DNA of 64,000 nucleotides from Umezawaea sp049997955 (GCA_049997955.1 JAEBDY010000004.1:124001-188000), one strand, 5' to 3'. Positions 44,768-54,148 are shown, counted from the first letter of the stretch. The notes: a model not told the origin generated them from the letters alone. Program-made: numbers and translations.

Positions 44768-45816
44768 AGACCGCGCTCACCGAACTGGTCGGCGTGCGGC
44801 ACCCGGTGGTGCAGACGGGGATGGGCTGGGTGGCCGGGCCGCGGCTGGTCGCCGCCACCGCGGAGGCGGGCGGGCTCGGCATCCTCGCGTCGGCGACCAT
44901 GGGGTTCGCGGAACTCGAAGCCGCCATCCACGAGACCAGGGCGCGCACCGCGCACCCGTTCGGTGTGAACCTGCGAGCGGACGCGGTCGACGCGGCGGAG
45001 CGGGTCGACCTGCTGATCCGCACGGGAGTCCGGGTGGCCTCGTTCGCGCTGGCCCCCACGCCGGAGCTGATCGCCAGGTTGGCCGACGCGGGCGTCGTCG
45101 TGATCCCGTCCGTCGGAGCGGCCCGGCACGCCGAGAAGGTGGCCGCGTGGGGGGCGCACGCGGTGATCGTGCAGGGCGGCGAGGGCGGCGGGCACACCGG
45201 CGGGGTCGCCACGACGTTGCTGCTGCCCTCCGTGGTCGACGCCGTCGACATCCCGGTGATCGCGGCGGGCGGGTTCTTCGACGGGCGGGGCCTGGCCGCC
45301 GCCCTCGCCTACGGCGCCGCGGGCGTCGCGATGGGCACCCGCTTCCTGCTGACCGGGGAGAGCACCGTCCCGGACGCGGTGAAGCGGGCCTACCTGGAGC
45401 GCGGCCTGGACGGCACGGTCGTGACGACCCGCGTGGACGGCCTCCCGCACCGGGTGCTGCGCACCGACCTCGTCGAACGCCTGGAGCGCTCCGGCCGGGT
45501 CGGCGGCCTGCTGCGCGCCGTCGCCAACGCGGCCAGGTTCCGCTCGCGCACCGGGCTCTCCTGGCCCGCGATGATCCGCGAGGGCCTGGCCATGCGCCAC
45601 GGCCGCGACCTCACCTGGTCCCAGGTCGTCATGGCCGCGAACACCCCGATGCTGCTGCGCTCAGGACTCGTCGACGGCCGCACCGACGCGGGCGTCCTCG
45701 CCTCCGGCCAGGTCGTCGGCCTGCTCGACGACCTGCCGACGTGCGAGGAGCTGATCACCGGCATCGTCGCGGACGCGACCGCGATCATCCGCGGCCTCGA
45801 CCAGGCGGCACGCTGA
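44764..45816 (+). CDS. ipdC: IpdC, nitronate-monooxygenase-fold flavoprotein
   Basis: A 350-residue FMN TIM-barrel protein. TGMGWVAGPRLVAATAEAGGLGIL and VQGGEGGGHTGG, plus IAAGGFFDGRG, are family signatures. In M. tuberculosis IpdC acts as a dehydrogenase preparing the ring for EchA20 and IpdAB. It is the last gene of echA20-ipdABC, with a strong terminator right after its stop. Confidence 0.9.
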   Translation: MKTALTELVGVRHPVVQTGMGWVAGPRLVAATAEAGGLGILASATMGFAELEAAIHETRARTAHPFGVNLRADAVDAAERVDLLIRTGVRVASFALAPTPELIARLADAGVVVIPSVGAARHAEKVAAWGAHAVIVQGGEGGGHTGGVATTLLLPSVVDAVDIPVIAAGGFFDGRGLAAALAYGAAGVAMGTRFLLTGESTVPDAVKRAYLERGLDGTVVTTRVDGLPHRVLRTDLVERLERSGRVGGLLRAVANAARFRSRTGLSWPAMIREGLAMRHGRDLTWSQVVMAANTPMLLRSGLVDGRTDAGVLASGQVVGLLDDLPTCEELITGIVADATAIIRGLDQAAR

Positions 45817-45854
45817 CCGGCTGTCGGGACGGGAGCCCCGTCCCCGACAGCCGG
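45817..45854. terminator. Strong bidirectional terminator after ipdC
   Basis: CCGGCTGTCGGGACGGG pairs with CCCGTCCCCGACAGCCGG, giving a 17-bp stem with one bulge and a very short loop. It fills the whole gap between the ipdC stop and the convergent cyclase-like gene. Confidence 0.88.
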
Positions 45855-45857
45855 TGA

Positions 45858-46481
45858 TCAGCGGGTCAGCGGGTGCGGCCAGTCACCCGGCTCGTCCGGC
45901 ACGTGCACCCAGCCGCGCCGGGCCACCCCGCCGATCTGGACGTTCACCAGCGGCGCGAACGACGACGCGTCGATGCCGTCGTAGCCGTGGCGCACCACGG
46001 ACCAGTACAGCTCGTCCGAGATCACCAGCACCAGCGGTGCGGAGGTCTCCCGCAGCACCAGTTTCAGCCGCGGCGCGTCGAGCAGTCGGCACGCCACGTC
46101 CAGCATCTCGCCCGACTGCCCCAGTTCGTCGAAGTGCACCTCGCCGGCGTGCAGCACGGCCCGCAAGCGGATCACGAGGTCGGGGAACTCCGCGTTGTGC
46201 TTGCCGAGCAGGTTGCTCAGCTCGGGCACGACCGACTCCAGCAGGAGCGTCTTCGGCAGCCGGTCGCACGACCGGATGAGGACGATCGCGCCGTCGCCGC
46301 GGTCCAGGGGCTGATCGACGTCGCCGTCACCCACGCCGTGTGCCTCGAGCGCTTGGCCGAGCGCCCTGTACATGACCTTGCGCAGCTTCCGCTGCTCCGT
46401 GTTGGTGCGGGCCGTCGACCCCTCGATGTCCACCCCGAGCGCGACGCGGTAAACGGGGTGTCGCATGTGTACGTTGACCAT
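45858..46481 (-). CDS. Nucleotidyl cyclase class III-like protein
   Basis: A 207-residue protein with a cyclase-like fold. GVDIEGSTAR carries the first metal Asp, and DRGDGAIVL the second. HAGEVHFDE is also typical. No transition-state Asn/Arg pair is obvious, so it may be catalytically reduced or bind a nucleotide only. The ATG at 46481 is chosen; 46466 is an alternative. No clear RBS for either. It is the last gene of a signalling operon. Confidence 0.6.
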   Translation of the reverse strand: MVNVHMRHPVYRVALGVDIEGSTARTNTEQRKLRKVMYRALGQALEAHGVGDGDVDQPLDRGDGAIVLIRSCDRLPKTLLLESVVPELSNLLGKHNAEFPDLVIRLRAVLHAGEVHFDELGQSGEMLDVACRLLDAPRLKLVLRETSAPLVLVISDELYWSVVRHGYDGIDASSFAPLVNVQIGGVARRGWVHVPDEPGDWPHPLTR

Positions 46482-46537
46482 GGGGAAAACGTTCTCGCTC
46501 CCGCTTTCCCAGGAACAAGCGGTGGTGCTTCCCGGAT

Positions 46538-47233
46538 TCACGGGTGGTCCACGCCGCCGATGCCGTGCCTGCGGGCCTTCTCGACGGTCTCGGCCCAGGT
46601 GCGGACGCCCAGCCTGGCCTGGATCGCCAGCGCCCGGTTCGCCACCGTCTTGGGCGCGAGCACCAGTTCCTTGGCGATCTGCTGCTTCGTGAACCCTTTG
46701 GCCATCAGCGCCAGCATGCGGTACTCGGACTTCGTGAGGCCGAACGGCAGGTCGACGTCGAGCACCTTCTGGTCGAGCAGGGCGGCGATGATCCGCTCGT
46801 CCAGCACCACCTTCCTGCCCTCCGCCACGGTGCGCACCGCCTGCACGACGTTCGCCTCGTCCTTGCTCAGGTAGCCCACCGCCCCGGCCTTCAGCGAGGC
46901 CCGCACGTGCTCGGGCTCCTCGATCATGGACAGCACGACGAGCTTCGTGCCGAGCGCCAACCCGACGATCCGGCGGATCACCTCCGGACCGCAGACCGTC
47001 GGCTCCTCTCCGGCGGCCCACGGGATCCGAAGGTCGACCAGGACCACGTCGGGGCGTTCCCGCTCCGCGAACGCGATGGCGGCCTCCGCGGTGGCGCACT
47101 CGCCCACCACTTCGACGTCCTCGGCGTCCTCCAGTTCGACGCGCACCCCCCTGATGAAGATCGGGTGGTCGTCCACGATCAGGACCCGGTGTCGGGTGTC
47201 CGTCAAGGTGCGCTCCCAGTGCGCTCGTGGCAC
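46538..47233 (-). CDS. LuxR/NarL-type response regulator
   Basis: A 231-residue response regulator. The receiver has VDDHP at 20-24, phospho-acceptor Asp67 in VLVDLRIPW and Lys in YLSKDE. The C-terminus is a LuxR-type HTH (LTKSEYRMLALMAKGFTKQQIAKELVLAPKTV), although its first helix is shorter than usual. The GTG at 47233 gives a short extra N-terminus; a later start is possible. It follows the histidine kinase after 27 bases. Confidence 0.88.
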   Translation of the reverse strand: MPRAHWERTLTDTRHRVLIVDDHPIFIRGVRVELEDAEDVEVVGECATAEAAIAFAERERPDVVLVDLRIPWAAGEEPTVCGPEVIRRIVGLALGTKLVVLSMIEEPEHVRASLKAGAVGYLSKDEANVVQAVRTVAEGRKVVLDERIIAALLDQKVLDVDLPFGLTKSEYRMLALMAKGFTKQQIAKELVLAPKTVANRALAIQARLGVRTWAETVEKARRHGIGGVDHP

Positions 47234-47260
47234 GGCGGTCGGTCCCGACGCCGCGAGGGA

Positions 47261-49198
47261 TCAGACCCGCTCGAACGGGATGCGGGCCGTGACACAGGTT
47301 CCGGGAGCGCGGCGGTCGACGGCGAAGTCCCCGCCGAGGTCCTGGCAGCGCTCTTTCATCGATTCCAGCCCGATCCCCGGTACGGGGTTCTCGGCCATCC
47401 CCCGGCCGTCGTCGGTGACGGTGAGTTCCAGGGCGGACCCGGTGCGGACGACCTCGATGCGGCACTCCGACGCCTCCGCGTGGCGCACGACGTTCGTCAG
47501 CGCCTCGCTGATCACGAGGTAGGCGGCCCGCACGACGCGGGAGGGGACGTCGTCGACCTCCCCGATCGGGACGACGTGCACGGCCACCTCGCCGTCCAGC
47601 CGCTCCGCCAGTCGACGCAGGGCGTTCACCAGGCCGGACCGGAGGTCGAGCGCCTGCACGTCGCGGACCACCCGCCGCACGGTGGTGGTGAGCGCCTCCA
47701 GGTCCGCGACCGCCTCCCCCAGCCGCCGCCGCGCCTTCACGTCGGAGCCCTCCAACGTCCTGAGCACGACGCTCACCTGCTTGTGGATGCCCACGACGCC
47801 GGAGCCGATCATGTCGTGCAGGTCGTTGCTGATCCGGTGCAGGTCTTCCCGGCGCTTGTCCTCGATCCGCGCGTCCGCCTTGCGCAGCGCCAACGCCAAC
47901 CGCACCGAGTGCACGGCGGGAGCGGCCTGGCCCGCCAGGGCGTCCAGGAGGCCGCGTTCCCGCGATCCCAGCCTCTCGCCGCCGCCCCGCGCCTCGGCCA
48001 CCAGCACGCCGATCCGCTGCCCGCTGTACCGGAGGTCCACCTCGTGCTGCTCCCACCCGCGCGAACGCCCGTACACGTCGGACCGGCGGCAGGTCGCGCC
48101 GACCAGGTGGACCGCCACGTACGGCAGCTTCAACGCCTCCCCGACCGACTCCGCGATGGCGGGCAGCACCTCGTGCGGACGACGGGGGTGCTCCAGCGTG
48201 CGCCCCAGCTCGACCAGCGCCCGGTACGGGTCGGCGCGGTCGCCGAACAGCCACCGGTCCAACGCGCGCCGGAGCGCCCGGTGCAGCGGCGCGAGCGCCG
48301 CCACGACCACGACGGTCGCAATCGCGTTGGCGGCGGTGATGAGCACGACTGCCGTGTACGCCCCGACCAGCAACGCGCCCAGCAGGCCGTAGAGCAGCGT
48401 GCGGTGGATGATCAACTCGATGTCGTACAGGTCGTGGACGACGATCACCACCACGAGAGCCACCGGGAACGCCATCGCCGCCACCAGCCACGCGCCCGAC
48501 GCCGCGCCGGACACCAGGTCCAGCGCCAGCGTCGGGATCCCCACCACCGCGCCCGCCAACGTCCAGCCGACGACCTTGCGCCGCACGCCCGTCTCCCCGA
48601 ACCACCGCACCACCAGCGAGGTCACGGCCATCACCATCGCGACGGTGAAGGCCGCGAACCCCGCCCCCGCCAGCACCACCGCGACCCCTCTGCGCGCGGT
48701 GCCGTCGAAGACCTGCTCCCAGAACGTGACCGGCTCGGCCCACGCCGCCCAGCCGATCCCGATCACCGGCAGCAGCACCCCGATTGCCGCCACGGCGATG
48801 GCGGGCCACCACCGGCGGCTGGGCGGCAGGCCGGTCGGGAAGAGCAGGAGCACCACCGGCAGCAGCGAGTAGGTCGGCCACCAGGTCCACGTGCCGACCC
48901 ACGCCGCCCACGGCACGTCCGGCAGGGCCGCGGTCCCCACCGCGACCGCACCGCACACGCCCATCGCGAGCAGGACCCACCCCACGGCGTTGCGCCGCGT
49001 GTGCGCCACGATCCGCTCGCCCAGCAGGCAGTACACGAACGCCATGAGCCAGTTGTGCGGGTGCGACGGCTCCGCGCCCGTCACGACGTGCGCCGCCAAC
49101 GCCACCAGCACCAGCGACGCCGCCCCCATCGCGAGCAGCCGGGAACCGACCAGCGCCCCGCCGTCGCGCCGTGTTCTCGCTGTCGGCCCGGATAACAT
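47261..49198 (-). CDS. NarL-family sensor histidine kinase
   Basis: A 645-residue sensor kinase. About eight membrane helices span 20-300, then a GAF-like segment (320-430). The phospho-acceptor His461 sits in RISNDLHDMIG, the HisKA_3 pattern, and the ATPase part has SEALTNVVRHAEAS, VTDDGRGM and GIGLESMKER. Large multi-helix sensors of this type often watch the membrane. GGGGGAG precedes the ATG. With the regulator downstream it forms a two-component pair. Confidence 0.88.
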   Translation of the reverse strand: MLSGPTARTRRDGGALVGSRLLAMGAASLVLVALAAHVVTGAEPSHPHNWLMAFVYCLLGERIVAHTRRNAVGWVLLAMGVCGAVAVGTAALPDVPWAAWVGTWTWWPTYSLLPVVLLLFPTGLPPSRRWWPAIAVAAIGVLLPVIGIGWAAWAEPVTFWEQVFDGTARRGVAVVLAGAGFAAFTVAMVMAVTSLVVRWFGETGVRRKVVGWTLAGAVVGIPTLALDLVSGAASGAWLVAAMAFPVALVVVIVVHDLYDIELIIHRTLLYGLLGALLVGAYTAVVLITAANAIATVVVVAALAPLHRALRRALDRWLFGDRADPYRALVELGRTLEHPRRPHEVLPAIAESVGEALKLPYVAVHLVGATCRRSDVYGRSRGWEQHEVDLRYSGQRIGVLVAEARGGGERLGSRERGLLDALAGQAAPAVHSVRLALALRKADARIEDKRREDLHRISNDLHDMIGSGVVGIHKQVSVVLRTLEGSDVKARRRLGEAVADLEALTTTVRRVVRDVQALDLRSGLVNALRRLAERLDGEVAVHVVPIGEVDDVPSRVVRAAYLVISEALTNVVRHAEASECRIEVVRTGSALELTVTDDGRGMAENPVPGIGLESMKERCQDLGGDFAVDRRAPGTCVTARIPFERV

Positions 49199-49238
49199 GA
49201 CTCCCCCTAAGGTCTGCGAACACCGCCCCCGCGGTGGT

Positions 49239-49676
49239 TCAGGACGTGCCGTTGAGCCAGTGCCAGAAGTTGTGGCACGGCGAACCCTCGTCGTTCGCGC
49301 CGACGCCCCCGTGGGCCAGTTCGACTTCCCCGTCCAGGCCGCCCCCGCTCAGCGTGACGCCCGCCCCGTCGTGGGGGTGCCGGTGCGGACGGTCCCCGCC
49401 GAGCCGCCGCTCCTGGCCGCTCAACGCCTTCCGCATCGTCGCCAGGTCGGGCAGCAACCCCGGCCCGACCAGTGCGCCGTGCTCGGCCTCGAACCGCGCG
49501 AGGCCTTCGCGCAACCGGTCGGGTTCGAACGGGACGTCGGCGACGTGCCGGGCCGGGAAGTACAGGTTCCCCGTCGGGGCGGCGGCCGCGTAGGCGAGGA
49601 ACGCCTCGTGCCACTGCGCCAGGTCGCCGAGGACGGGATGGGACAACTGCCCCCGGTCTTCGGTGGGTGCGGACAT
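49239..49676 (-). CDS. Hypothetical protein, conserved C-terminal His/Trp-rich tail
   Basis: A 145-residue protein that I do not recognise. It has no signal peptide or membrane helix. The C-terminal half is rich in Gly and His, and the last residues, CHNFWHWLNGTS, are unusually aromatic. AAGGAG 5 bases before the ATG at 49676 supports the start. The stop lies 40 bases before the kinase start, so it may head the kinase-regulator-cyclase operon. The 49677-49926 gap shows no clear feature. Confidence 0.55.
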   Translation of the reverse strand: MSAPTEDRGQLSHPVLGDLAQWHEAFLAYAAAAPTGNLYFPARHVADVPFEPDRLREGLARFEAEHGALVGPGLLPDLATMRKALSGQERRLGGDRPHRHPHDGAGVTLSGGGLDGEVELAHGGVGANDEGSPCHNFWHWLNGTS

Positions 49677-49926
49677 CGATCTCCTTCGGTTCGCTGAGCC
49701 GTTCGCGGTCGAGGGTCCCCATCCCGTGGTCCCGGGAACCAGAGGTGGCCGTCCCGAATTCCCAGGGGGAACCGGTGCACCCCACCATCCGCGGTGGAAG
49801 GCCGACAAGGTCAGATGACGCAGAAGGACTTCAGCCGCGCCGGACGACACCGGCCGGATCACCCGCATCGCGCAGGCGGTCCGGCCGGATGTCGGGACCG
49901 TGCTGTCGATGTCGGCCCGCCGGGGC

Positions 49927-50315
49927 TCAGTCCGTCAGGGTGGCGAACTCCACCAGCACCTCCGACGCCGTGACCGGGTCCAGTTCGGGGGAAGGTGCGC
50001 GTGGCCCCGACCAGGTGGACATCGCACAGGACCTGCGTCCCGGCCTCGTGCGGCTCGCCTATCACCAGGCCGGGGTCCAGGGTCACCTCGATCACGCCGC
50101 CACCGGGCAGAGGCCGGGTGGTCTCGTTCTCGATCCCGGCGTCCATCGGCATGCCGCGCTCCCACTCGCCCCTGGTCAGCCTCAACGCCAAGGTGCAGCA
50201 GGTGCGCCACCCCGACGACGGCGTCGTCCGGCAACGGGAAGGTGTCGTCGCGCACGTCCGCGAACGTGCCGTCCTCGGCCACCCGGAACGAGCGCCCGGC
50301 GTCGGTCACCCACAC
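49927..50315 (-). pseudogene. Frameshifted remnant of an unidentified gene
   Basis: Three short frames join into one plausible protein of about 130 residues. VWVTDAGRSFRVAEDG with ADVRDDTFPLPDD leads into ALRLTRGEWERGM and then GGGVIEVTLDPGLVIG, ending with ASEVLVEFATLTD and a stop. Single-base shifts near 50195 (at HLLHL) and near 49990 (at ATRTFP) break it. Sequencing error is possible, though two shifts in 400 bases favour decay. Family unknown. Confidence 0.5.
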
Positions 50316-50401
50316 CGGGCGCCGGACCAGGTGCCGCCACCGGAGTCACCACCGGTGAGCGACGGCGCACAGCCTCGGTGACAACCTGCCGGTCGACCGC
50401 G

Positions 50402-51556
50402 TCAGCCGAGTCGTTCGATGATCGTCACGTTGGCCTGACCGCCGCCCTCGCACATCGTCTGCAACCCGAACCGGCCGCCGGTGCGTTCGAGTTCGTGCAG
50501 CAGCGTCGCGCACAGCTTCGTGCCGGTCGCGCCGATCGGGTGGCCGAGCGCGATCGCTCCCCCGTTGACGTTGACCCGGTCGAGGTCCGCCCCGGTTTCC
50601 CTGGCCCACGCGAGGACGACGCTCGCGAACGCCTCGTTCACCTCGAACAGGTCGATGTCGGACATCCTCATCCCGGCGCGGTCCAGCGCGTGCCTGGTGG
50701 CCCTGATCGGACCGGTGAGCATGGAGACCGGGTCCGAGCCGCGGGCCGACAGGTGGTGCACCCGCGCTCGCGGGGTGAGCCGGTGTTCGCGCACCGCGCG
50801 TTCGGAGGCGACCAGTACCGCGCTGGCGCCGTCGGAGATCTGGCTGGCGAGCGCGGCGGTGGTCCGGCCTCCCGGTCGCAACGACGGCAGCGTGGCCATC
50901 TTCTCCACGCTGGTGTCCGTCCGGGGGCACTCGTCGTGCGCCAGGCCGTCCACCGGCGCGGTCTCGCGGTCGAACCGGCCCTCCTTGATCGCGGTCACCG
51001 CGCGCAGGTGGCTGGCGAACGCGAACTCCTCCATCTCCGCGCGGGAGAGGTCCCAGCGCGTGGCGATCAGGTCGGCGGCCCGGAACTGGGAGATCTCCTC
51101 GTCGCCGTACCGGTGCTCCCACCCCTGGCAGCCGCTGTACGGGTCGGTGAAGCCGAACTGCCCGGCGACGGTCATCGCCGCGCCGATCGGGATGCGGCTC
51201 ATGGACTGCACGCCACCCGCGACGACGAAGTCCGCGGTGCCGCTCATCACCGCCTGCGCGGCGAAGTGCAGCGCCTGCTGACTCGCACCGCACTGCCGGT
51301 CGACGGTCACCCCCGGCACCTGTTCCGGGAACCCGGCGGCCAGCCAGGCCGTCCTGGCGATGTCGCCCGCCTGCGGCCCGATCGTGTCGACGCACCCGAA
51401 GACGACGTCGTCCACGTCGCTCGGGTCCACGTCCACGCGGTCGAGCAGCGCGGTGATCACGTGGGCGCCCAGGTCGGCCGGGTGCAGGTGGCTCAGCGCA
51501 CCTCCGCGTCGGCCGACCGGGGTGCGCACGGCCTCGATGATGTACGCCTCGGACAC
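50402..51556 (-). CDS. fadA6: Thiolase FadA6-like
   Basis: A 384-residue thiolase. Nucleophile Cys89 is in TVDRQCGASQQ, followed by GGVQSMSRIPIG, NVNGGAIALGHPIGATGTKL and the second Cys in TMCEGGGQANVTIIE. In mycobacteria FadA6 belongs to the KstR2 regulon and cleaves the last ring-derived acyl-CoAs. GTG start behind GGAGGAG. It is followed upstream by kstR2 at a 12-base gap, in the same operon. Confidence 0.88.
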   Translation of the reverse strand: MSEAYIIEAVRTPVGRRGGALSHLHPADLGAHVITALLDRVDVDPSDVDDVVFGCVDTIGPQAGDIARTAWLAAGFPEQVPGVTVDRQCGASQQALHFAAQAVMSGTADFVVAGGVQSMSRIPIGAAMTVAGQFGFTDPYSGCQGWEHRYGDEEISQFRAADLIATRWDLSRAEMEEFAFASHLRAVTAIKEGRFDRETAPVDGLAHDECPRTDTSVEKMATLPSLRPGGRTTAALASQISDGASAVLVASERAVREHRLTPRARVHHLSARGSDPVSMLTGPIRATRHALDRAGMRMSDIDLFEVNEAFASVVLAWARETGADLDRVNVNGGAIALGHPIGATGTKLCATLLHELERTGGRFGLQTMCEGGGQANVTIIERLG

Positions 51557-51568
51557 GCCACTCCTCCT

Positions 51569-52171
51569 CTACTTCTTGGTGCTCCTCCTGCGGCGCGTGG
51601 AGATGCCGTCCAGCACGATGCCCAGGTACTGCTCGGCCACGGTCCGGGCGGGCAGCTCGCCACCGGGCCGGTACCAGCGCACCGCGACCCACACGGTGTC
51701 GCGGATGAACCGGTAGACCAGGTCGACGTCGAGGTCCGAGCGGAAGTCGCCCGCCCGGACGCCGTCCTCCAGCAGCACGGTCCACAGCTTGCGGAACTCG
51801 GCGTTGCGGTCGCGCAGGTAGGAGAACCGGTCGAACTGGGCCAGGTGCTTCGACTCGTTCTGGTAGATCGCCACCTCGGCGTGCCTGCGGTCGATGGCCT
51901 CGAACGACGCCACGACCACGGCGTCCAGCGTCGCCCGCGGTCCCAGCTCGGCGGCCACGATCTCCTGGTAGGAGGTGAACAGCTCGTCGAGGAAGGTCCG
52001 CAGGATCTCGTCGACCATCGACTCCTTGGAGTCGAAGTGGTGGTAGAGGCTGCCGGACAGGATGCCCGCCGCGTCCGCGATGTCCCGCACCGTGGTGGGC
52101 ACGAACCCCCGTTCGGCGAACAGGTCGGCCGCCAACGCGAGCAACTCCGCCCTGCGCACGGATCGACTCAT
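51569..52171 (-). CDS. kstR2: TetR-family regulator KstR2
   Basis: A 200-residue TetR repressor. The HTH TTVRDIADAAGILSGSLYHHF (about 26-46) is nearly the same as mycobacterial KstR2, and DLVYRFIRDTVWVAVRWYRPGG in the ligand domain also matches. KstR2 releases DNA when bound to HIP-CoA and so induces C/D-ring degradation. Its own operon (fadE30-ipdF-kstR2-fadA6) is autoregulated if the operator at 54149 is used. Its size equals that of the M. tuberculosis protein. Confidence 0.92.
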   Translation of the reverse strand: MSRSVRRAELLALAADLFAERGFVPTTVRDIADAAGILSGSLYHHFDSKESMVDEILRTFLDELFTSYQEIVAAELGPRATLDAVVVASFEAIDRRHAEVAIYQNESKHLAQFDRFSYLRDRNAEFRKLWTVLLEDGVRAGDFRSDLDVDLVYRFIRDTVWVAVRWYRPGGELPARTVAEQYLGIVLDGISTRRRRSTKK

Positions 52172-52190
52172 CCCGGTACCTCTTTCCCGC

Positions 52191-52967
52191 TCACGGATGC
52201 TGGCTGCTCACCGACACGACCTCGCCCGTGAGGTACGAGGAGTAGTCGCTGGCCAGGAACACGATCACATTCGCCACCTCCCACGGCTCGGCGGCCCGCC
52301 CGAAAGCCTCGCGACCGGTCAGCTCCGTCAACAGCTCCTCGCTGGTCACCCTGCTCAGGAACGGGTGCACGGCCAGGCTCGGCGCGACGGCGTTGACCCT
52401 GATCCCCAGCGGTGCGACGTCGATCGCCGCGCACCGGGTGAAGGCCATGACGCCCGCCTTCGCCGCGGCGTAGTGCGCCTGCCCCGCCTGCGCCCGCCAC
52501 CCGATCACCGACGCGTTGTTGACCACGGCCCCGCCGCCGCCCTGCGCGGCCAGCTGCCGCAACGCGGCCCTGGTGCAGCGGAAAGTGCCGCCCAGGGTCA
52601 CGTCCAGCACCCGCGACCACTCGTCGTCGGTCATGTCGAGCACGGACTTCTCGCCGCCGAGCCCCGCGTTGTTCACCATCACGTCGATCCGGCCGTACCG
52701 CGCCACCGCACCCGCCACCAGGTCCAGCACCTGCCGCTCGTCGGTGACGTCGCAGACCGCCGACCACACCCGGTCGCCGTGGTCGGACGCCAGCAGCTCG
52801 CGGGTCTCGCCCAGGCGTCGCTCGTGCCAGTCGCTGATCACCACGGTCGCGCCCTCGTCCAGGCAGCGCCTGGCCGTGGCCGAGCCGATGCCGGTGCCCG
52901 CCGCGGCGGTGACGACGACGACCTTGTCCGCGAGCAGGTCGTGGCCCGGCGGGCAGACGGGTGTCAC
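52191..52967 (-). CDS. ipdF: SDR oxidoreductase IpdF-like
   Basis: A 258-residue short-chain dehydrogenase. TAAAGTGIG is the glycine motif (with Ala for the usual Gly-Ala), followed by NNAGLGGEKS, and Tyr/Lys in YAAAKAG. Position between fadE30 and kstR2 matches Rv3559c (IpdF), which oxidises a hydroxyl of the ring-derived CoA ester. GTG start overlaps the fadE30 stop. Specific reaction inferred from synteny. Confidence 0.88.
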   Translation of the reverse strand: MTPVCPPGHDLLADKVVVVTAAAGTGIGSATARRCLDEGATVVISDWHERRLGETRELLASDHGDRVWSAVCDVTDERQVLDLVAGAVARYGRIDVMVNNAGLGGEKSVLDMTDDEWSRVLDVTLGGTFRCTRAALRQLAAQGGGGAVVNNASVIGWRAQAGQAHYAAAKAGVMAFTRCAAIDVAPLGIRVNAVAPSLAVHPFLSRVTSEELLTELTGREAFGRAAEPWEVANVIVFLASDYSSYLTGEVVSVSSQHP

Positions 52968-54097
52968 GGGCGGGCCTCCCTCGGCAGGCCGAGGATCCGC
53001 TCGGCGATCACGTTCCGCTGCACCTCGTCCGAGCCGCCGTAGATCGTGTCCGCCCGGCTGAAGAGGAACAGCCGCTGCCACTCGTCCAGCCCGTCGGGGG
53101 CGACCATCGACGCGGCGCCGAGCACGTCCATCGCCAGCTCGCCGAGCCCGCGGTGCCACCCCGCCCAGAAGAGCTTGGCCACGGACGACTCCGGGCCCGG
53201 TGGACCCTCCAGCGTGCGCAGCGCGTGCGACCGCATGACGTGCAGCTCGATCCACGCCCTGGTCAGCCGGTCTCGCAGCACCGGGTCGCAGTGCTCGCCC
53301 ACCAGCGCGACGATCCCGTCGAGCTGGCGGCGGAACCCGACCTGCTGGCCGAGCATCGCCACGCCGCGTTCGAAGCCCAGGGTGGCCATGGCGATCCGCC
53401 ACCCGTCGCCGACCTCCCCGACGACGTTCTCCCGCGCCGTGCGCGCCCCGTCGAAGAACACCTCGTTGAACTCCGAGGTGCCGGTGAGCTGCTGGATCGG
53501 CCGCACCGTGACACCGGGTCGGCGCATCGGCACGAGCAGGTAGGAGAGGCCGCGGTGCCGCCGTGATCCGGGTTCGGTGCGCACCAGGGCGAAGCACCAG
53601 TCGGCGAGGTGCGCGAGCGAGGTCCACACCTTCTGCCCGGTGATCACCCACTCGTCGCCGTCGAGGACCGCGCTCGTCGTCACGGAGGCGAGGTCGGAGC
53701 CCGCGCCCGGCTCGGAGTAGCCCTGGCACCACAGTTCCTCGACCCGCGCGATCGGCGGGAGGAACCGCCGCCGCTGCTCGGGGGTGCCGAAGGCGATCAC
53801 CGTGGGGCCGAGCAGTTCCTCGCCGACGTGGCCGACCCGCGCGGGCGCGCCGGAACGGGCGTACTCCTCGTGGAACACCACCTGATCCCGCAGGGGGAGG
53901 GCCTTGCCGCCGTGCTCGACCGGCCAGCCGAGGCACGACCACCCGGCCGCGGCCAGGTGGCGGTCCCACGCGAGCCTCAGGTCGAACGCCTCGTGCTCGC
54001 GGCCCGGTCCGCCCAGACCGCGGAGCCCGGCGAACTCACCGGAGAGGTTGGCGGACAACCAGTCCCGCACCTCGTGGCGAAAGGTCTCGTCCCGCAC
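52964..54097 (-). CDS. fadE30: Acyl-CoA dehydrogenase FadE30-like
   Basis: A 377-residue acyl-CoA dehydrogenase. GYSEPGAGSDLA, WVITGQKVWTS, FFDGARTARENVVG and IYGGSDEVQRNVIAERILGLPREARP are family motifs. FadE30 dehydrogenates HIP-CoA-type substrates early in C/D-ring breakdown. I prefer GTG 54097, since GGAGG lies 5 bases before it (54103 is too close). It is the first gene of the minus-strand KstR2 operon, divergent from fadD3. Confidence 0.88.
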   Translation of the reverse strand: MRDETFRHEVRDWLSANLSGEFAGLRGLGGPGREHEAFDLRLAWDRHLAAAGWSCLGWPVEHGGKALPLRDQVVFHEEYARSGAPARVGHVGEELLGPTVIAFGTPEQRRRFLPPIARVEELWCQGYSEPGAGSDLASVTTSAVLDGDEWVITGQKVWTSLAHLADWCFALVRTEPGSRRHRGLSYLLVPMRRPGVTVRPIQQLTGTSEFNEVFFDGARTARENVVGEVGDGWRIAMATLGFERGVAMLGQQVGFRRQLDGIVALVGEHCDPVLRDRLTRAWIELHVMRSHALRTLEGPPGPESSVAKLFWAGWHRGLGELAMDVLGAASMVAPDGLDEWQRLFLFSRADTIYGGSDEVQRNVIAERILGLPREARP

Positions 54098-54148
54098 GAG
54101 CACCTCCGGCGGCTGGCCAAGTGGTCGGCTTCCTGCGTAGGCTACCCT

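Noticed and set aside
46544..49195. 883-residue plus-strand frame opposite the kinase and regulator
   Set aside because: Antisense shadow of two genes with strong kinase motifs.
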